Source: Chloroflexota bacterium
GTDB taxonomy: Bacteria > Chloroflexota > Limnocylindria > Limnocylindrales > CSP1-4
Direction: 5' to 3'
Assembly: GCA_015661135.1 (NCBI GenBank)
Contig: JACVXW010000032.1
Coordinates: 1-9,711, forward strand
Length of the DNA stretch: 9,711 bases
Shown: piece after piece, positions 6,429-9,711 of the stretch
Layout: each line of letters begins with the position of its first letter
Numbering within the stretch: position 1 is the stretch's first letter
The notes under the pieces: generated by a model
The model's database searches: none
What the model was told of the DNA's origin: nothing
What the model saw: the letters and a program-made list of their open reading frames with translations, nothing else
Position numbers and translations under genes: made by a program

Positions 6429-7202
6429 TCACGGTAGGTCCCTTGCGGTCGATGCCAGGGCTCCTGCGGCGGAGGTGTAGGCCGCCTCAGCCTCGAGGTG
6501 GCGCCCGAGCAGGCGGCAGGCGTCGCCACGGACGATCATGGCCGTTGCCTCTCGCCGTGGCCGGCCTCGGCTGAGGGCGTCGAGAACGTCCGCGGCGAGG
6601 TCGGGGGCGAGCCGGAGCACGAGCGACAGGCGAGCGATGCCTCGCTCGATGTCGCCGGCTGCTCGGGATCCGATCTCATCGCGGGCGCAGGCAAGCTCCG
6701 CCGCCGGGTTGACGATGCCCGGATCGGCGCCCCGGACCCCTCGTCGACGCGTCTCGTCCTTGTCGGGACGGACGGCTCCCCGCCGGCCTTCGTGCGGAGG
6801 ATCCGGCTGCGCGAAGGACGCCGCCGCCTGCGTGGAGGTCCAGATGGGTCGCCGCGGGATCCCCGCGAAAAGCTGGTCCAGGACGCCGGGCGCCAGGGCG
6901 TCGACGGCGTCGACGTGTGTCCGTGCCTCGATCGGGTCTCCCCTCGCCGCGGCAGCCTCCGCCGCGATCACTCGGGCGATGGGTCGGCTCCCGCCAGCGG
7001 CGAGATGGGCGACGGCCGCCTGCCCAGCGGGCTCGAGGCTGCCCGTCCGCCAGCGTGCTTCGGCAAGGTCGGCGAGCCCTGCGGTGTCCAGCTCCTCTCG
7101 ACGGTGCTGATCCTCCAACTCGGCGCGGGCGAGCGCGAGGTTGCCCAGCCGCAGGTGGAGCGTGGCGATTCGCCGGTCCTCGGCGGACGGCGTGCCTGTC
7201 AT
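6429..7202 (-). CDS. TPR-like helical repeat protein of unknown function
   Basis: I cannot name this 257-residue soluble protein. The N-terminal half (about 10-105) is a run of alanine- and arginine-rich helix pairs, for example RIATLHLRLGNLALARAELE (11-30), and looks like two or three tetratricopeptide repeats. A charged, proline- and arginine-rich linker follows at about 132-165. The C-terminal part (about 185-250) again has TPR-like helices, including MIVRGDACRLLGRHLEAEAA (222-241). There is no signal peptide or catalytic motif, so a scaffold role is a guess. The start ATG 7200-7202 overlaps the stop of the M16 peptidase gene as ATGA, so the two are translationally coupled. The frame continues upstream into the peptidase gene, but that part is arginine-rich shadow sequence. 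It is followed on the same strand by ndk. Confidence 0.82.
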   Translation of the reverse strand: MTGTPSAEDRRIATLHLRLGNLALARAELEDQHRREELDTAGLADLAEARWRTGSLEPAGQAAVAHLAAGGSRPIARVIAAEAAAARGDPIEARTHVDAVDALAPGVLDQLFAGIPRRPIWTSTQAAASFAQPDPPHEGRRGAVRPDKDETRRRGVRGADPGIVNPAAELACARDEIGSRAAGDIERGIARLSLVLRLAPDLAADVLDALSRGRPRREATAMIVRGDACRLLGRHLEAEAAYTSAAGALASTARDLP

Positions 7203-8467
7203 CCGGGCAGCCGGAGGCCGCGGTCCAGCCCGCGGAGATACCGCGCAGGCGCGACCACGGACAAGCGGAGCAACTCGTCGCTGATGAGCGTGCCGGCGAG
7301 CCGGTGGACGTCTGCGGAACTCACGGCATCCACCGCGGCGAGCGCCTCGTCCAGCGTCAGGACGCGGTCGTGGAGGGCCTCCTGACCGCCCACCCATGAA
7401 GCGAGATGACGGGTCTCGTCCATCCTGAGCTCCAGCCCCCCGGCGAGGTATGCCTTGGTCTTGGCCAGCTCAGCGGCGGGAACAGGATCGTCGCGCAGCC
7501 GTGCGAGCTCCACGAGGATGGCATCCAGCGCGGCCGGCAGGCGGGCCGGATCCACGCCGGCGCTCACCTCCATGGATCCCGCGTCGGCGTACTCCACGAG
7601 GCCTGAGCTGACATCGTAGGCGAGGGCGTCCCGATCCACGAGCGACAGGAACAAGCGGCTGCTCATGCCGTCACCGAGCACCGCGTTCAGGACGGAGATG
7701 GTCCACGCGTCCGGGTGGTCTCGGCGCAGCCCCGGAACGCCGACGCACAGCTGGGCCTGCGTCGTCGTCCGGCGCCCGACCAGCACCCGCTCGCCGGCGG
7801 GGAGATCCGGCGCAACGGCGTAGTCCGAGGCAATCCCGTTGCCGCGGCCGAAGGCGCTCGCCACCAGCCCGACCGCCTCGTCATGGGCGATGTCACCGGC
7901 GACGGCAACGACCGTGTTGGCGGGTCGGTACCTGGTGTCCCAGAACTCGCGGATCCGAGCCGGCACGAGGGCCCGGATCTCTGATTCATCGCCGCAGATC
8001 TCGCGCCCCAGCGCACCCGTGCCGAACATCGCCCGCTGAAAGAGGATCTGGCAGTACTCCACCGGGTCGTCGAGATAGCCGCGGATCTCCTCGACGATGA
8101 CATTCCGCTCGCGATCGATCTCCGCCTCGTCCAGGGCCGGCCGGCAGATCAATTCGCCCAGGACGTCGATCGCGCGGGTTGCCTCGCGACGCGGGACGCG
8201 GGCCCAATAGACGGTTGACTCGCGATCCGTCGCGGCATTGAAGGACCCGCCGACGCCCTCGATCGCCTCGCTCAGCGCCCGGGTCGACGGGTATGCGGTG
8301 GTTCCCTTGAAGGTCAGGTGCTCGAGGAAGTGGGCGACGCCGGCCTGGCCCTCCCCCTCCACGCGCGAGCCGGCGAGGACGTACGCGGCTACGGACACGG
8401 ATCGGGAGTCGCGGAGCTGGGCGCTGATGACCCTGGGCCCGTCGGGCAGCTCCGTCCGTTCGAACAT
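7199..8467 (-). CDS. M16-family zinc metallopeptidase
   Basis: This is a pitrilysin-type (M16B, processing-peptidase-like) protease of 422 residues. The inverted zinc motif HFLEH lies at 46-50 (His46, Glu49, His50). The downstream ligand is in NVIVEEIRGYLDDP (Glu126 or Glu127), at the normal distance. The family phrase AHFLEHLTFKGT and the later GDGMSSRLFLSLVDRDALAY (a conserved C-terminal domain stretch) are also present. Both M16 half-domains are there, so it is a full-length single-chain subunit that usually dimerises; no signal peptide is seen, so it probably acts in the cytoplasm. The start is ATG 8465-8467. The frame extends to GTG 8504-8506, but that codon lies in the stem of the 8497-8523 hairpin. 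TACCAT (8475-8480) lies 7 nt before the ATG and there is no Shine-Dalgarno site, suggesting a leaderless start. Its stop overlaps the TPR-like gene. Confidence 0.93.
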   Translation of the reverse strand: MFERTELPDGPRVISAQLRDSRSVSVAAYVLAGSRVEGEGQAGVAHFLEHLTFKGTTAYPSTRALSEAIEGVGGSFNAATDRESTVYWARVPRREATRAIDVLGELICRPALDEAEIDRERNVIVEEIRGYLDDPVEYCQILFQRAMFGTGALGREICGDESEIRALVPARIREFWDTRYRPANTVVAVAGDIAHDEAVGLVASAFGRGNGIASDYAVAPDLPAGERVLVGRRTTTQAQLCVGVPGLRRDHPDAWTISVLNAVLGDGMSSRLFLSLVDRDALAYDVSSGLVEYADAGSMEVSAGVDPARLPAALDAILVELARLRDDPVPAAELAKTKAYLAGGLELRMDETRHLASWVGGQEALHDRVLTLDEALAAVDAVSSADVHRLAGTLISDELLRLSVVAPARYLRGLDRGLRLPG

Positions 8468-8474
8468 CGGCCCG

Positions 8475-8480
8475 ATGGTA
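8475..8480 (-). promoter_or_regulatory. Possible TAnnnT -10 element of a leaderless M16 transcript
   Basis: TACCAT on the minus strand ends 7 nt before the ATG at 8465-8467, the spacing expected if transcription begins at the start codon. There is no -35 and no Shine-Dalgarno site. Confidence 0.3.
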
Positions 8481-8496
8481 CCCGACGGAATCGAAA

Positions 8497-8523
8497 CGGC
8501 CGGCACCCGTGGGGTGCCGGCCG
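8497..8523 (-). terminator. Perfect 12-bp stem hairpin, probable terminator of the purine permease gene
   Basis: CGGCCGGCACCC and GGGTGCCGGCCG pair perfectly around a 3-nt loop. The hairpin lies 19 bp after the permease stop codon, and on the minus strand it is followed by GTTTCGATT, a short T-rich tail. The tail is weak for a classical intrinsic terminator, but position and strength fit that role. Confidence 0.7.
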
Positions 8524-8542
8524 CCGCGTTACAGGATCCGCG

Positions 8543-9711
8543 TCAGGCGGGGATGAAGCCCTGCAGCCAGGATCGACCGAAGAAGACGAGGAACGCGATG
8601 GACACGACCCACATGAGCGGGTGGATCGCGGACATCTTGCCCTTGACGACCTTGAGGAACACCCACGCCAGGAACCCGGCACCGATGCCGGTGGTGATGT
8701 CGTAGGTGAGCGGCATCAGGATCATCGTAAGGAGCGCCGGGATGCCCTCCTCCGGGTCGCGGACGTCGATCTCCGTGACCTGGGTGAAGAGCATGTAGCC
8801 GACGAGGATCAGGACGGGGCCCGATGCCTCGAACGGGATGAGCGTCACGAGCGGGGTCAGGAAGATCCCCGCCAGGAAGAGCAGGCCGGTCACGACCGAC
8901 GTGAAGCCGGTCCGCCCGCCTTCGCCGACGCCCGCCGCGCTCTCGATGTACGAGGTGTTGGAGCTGACGCCGCCGACGCCGCCCGCAACCGCGGCGACGG
9001 AGTCGACGAGCAGGACCCGGGACAGGTTGGGGACCTTGCCCTCGGGCGTCATGATCCCGGCTTCCTCGCTGACGGCGGTCACGGTGCCCATCGTGTCGAA
9101 GAAGTCCGACAGCATGATGGAGAAGATCACGAGAGCGGCGGTGATCAGGCCGAGCTTGTCGAAGACCTCGGTCAGGTTGAATTGCCCGATGGTCGAGAGG
9201 TTGACCGAGCTCGAGAAGTTCTCGGGCCAGGGCTTGACGCCCGTCACGAGCGCCAGGACGGTCGTGACCACGATCGAGATCAGCAGGGCGGCCCGGACCT
9301 TCATGACGTACAGCGCGAGGGTCACGAACAGGCCGATGAGCATCACCGCGTGCTTCGGTTCCGTCGGGTAGACGAAGCCAAGCGGCGGAATCGGGATTCC
9401 CGTTGAGGTGACGAGGCCACCGTCCACGGCGCCGATGAACAGGATGAACAGGCCGATGCCCGCGGCAATGGCCCGCTTCAGGTTCGCCGGCACCGCATTC
9501 ATGACCGCCTCGCGGAGACCGGCGAGGACGAGCAGGGTGATGACGAGGCCTTCGATGACGATGACGCCCATCGCGCCCTGCCAGGACATGCCGCGGCCGA
9601 GGATGAGCCCGAAGGCGACCACGCCGTTGAGGCCAAGGCCGGCGGCGATGGCGATCGGCACGTTGCCGAAGACGCCCATCGCGATGGTCATGAGCCCGGC
9701 CACGAGCGCGG
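8543..9711 (-). CDS. AzgA-type purine (adenine/guanine/hypoxanthine) permease, N-terminus missing
   Basis: This is a nucleobase:cation symporter of the NCS2/AzgA group (relatives PbuG, PbuO, GhxP) that imports purine bases across the cytoplasmic membrane. The visible 388 residues are almost all hydrophobic helices; the start lies beyond the right edge, and about 60 residues are probably missing. Recognisable family stretches are NVPIAIAAGLGLNGVVAF, LREAVMNAVPANLKRAIAAG, the substrate-site motif SDFFDTMGTVTAVSEEAGI and GVSSNTSYIESAAGVGEGGR. The last two correspond to the family's FDTxGT and TSYxESAAG sites. A GTG at 9701-9703 is inside the conserved region and is not the start. Substrate choice within the purines cannot be read. 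It is followed by the hairpin at 8497-8523 and then the M16 gene on the same strand. Confidence 0.94.
   Translation of the reverse strand, partial: ALVAGLMTIAMGVFGNVPIAIAAGLGLNGVVAFGLILGRGMSWQGAMGVIVIEGLVITLLVLAGLREAVMNAVPANLKRAIAAGIGLFILFIGAVDGGLVTSTGIPIPPLGFVYPTEPKHAVMLIGLFVTLALYVMKVRAALLISIVVTTVLALVTGVKPWPENFSSSVNLSTIGQFNLTEVFDKLGLITAALVIFSIMLSDFFDTMGTVTAVSEEAGIMTPEGKVPNLSRVLLVDSVAAVAGGVGGVSSNTSYIESAAGVGEGGRTGFTSVVTGLLFLAGIFLTPLVTLIPFEASGPVLILVGYMLFTQVTEIDVRDPEEGIPALLTMILMPLTYDITTGIGAGFLAWVFLKVVKGKMSAIHPLMWVVSIAFLVFFGRSWLQGFIPA

Noticed and set aside
8318..9406. 362-aa open frame on the plus strand
   Set aside because: It is antisense to the M16 and permease genes and is dominated by Asp/Glu/Arg/His, as expected for the reverse of hydrophobic helix codons.

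Overview
This is a GC-rich (about 70%), gene-dense bacterial window with short intergenic gaps, ATGA stop/start overlaps, frequent GTG starts and few strong Shine-Dalgarno sites. The gene set and style suggest a high-GC Chloroflexota-type genome (for example an uncultivated soil or freshwater lineage). Actinomycetota cannot be excluded from sequence alone. I see no tRNA, rRNA, CRISPR array, IS element, phage gene or obvious horizontally acquired island.

Layout from left to right. (1) 1-726, minus: the N-terminal part of a membrane-bound ion-translocating pyrophosphatase (hppA), running off the left edge. Its reading frame is broken in the first membrane helix by an exact 7-bp tandem duplication. 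(2) 727-964: a 238-bp leader and promoter region for hppA, with a good -35/extended -10 promoter. (3) 965-3028, minus: a 687-aa anchored or secreted protein with three SbsA-type Ig-like (Big_5) domains followed by a TolB/PD40-type beta-propeller. (4) 3029-3110: a divergent promoter region. (5) 3111-5868, plus: a tightly coupled three-gene unit of signal peptidase I (lepB), a 216-aa polytopic membrane protein, and a 504-aa NuoN/MrpD-like antiporter-fold protein. (6) 5900-8467, minus: ndk, a TPR-like protein and an M16 zinc peptidase, convergent with the previous unit. (7) 8497-8523: a perfect 12-bp-stem hairpin that probably terminates (8) 8543-9711, minus: an AzgA-type purine permease (NCS2 family) running off the right edge.

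Most genes are housekeeping or envelope functions: protein export and signal peptide removal, proton or ion pumping by pyrophosphate, nucleotide balance (Ndk) and purine uptake. The most unusual parts are the orphan complex-I-like pair locked to lepB, with several expected proton-path residues replaced or absent, and the clean 7-bp duplication that frameshifts hppA. I did not find a convincing new defence, mobile or RNA system.
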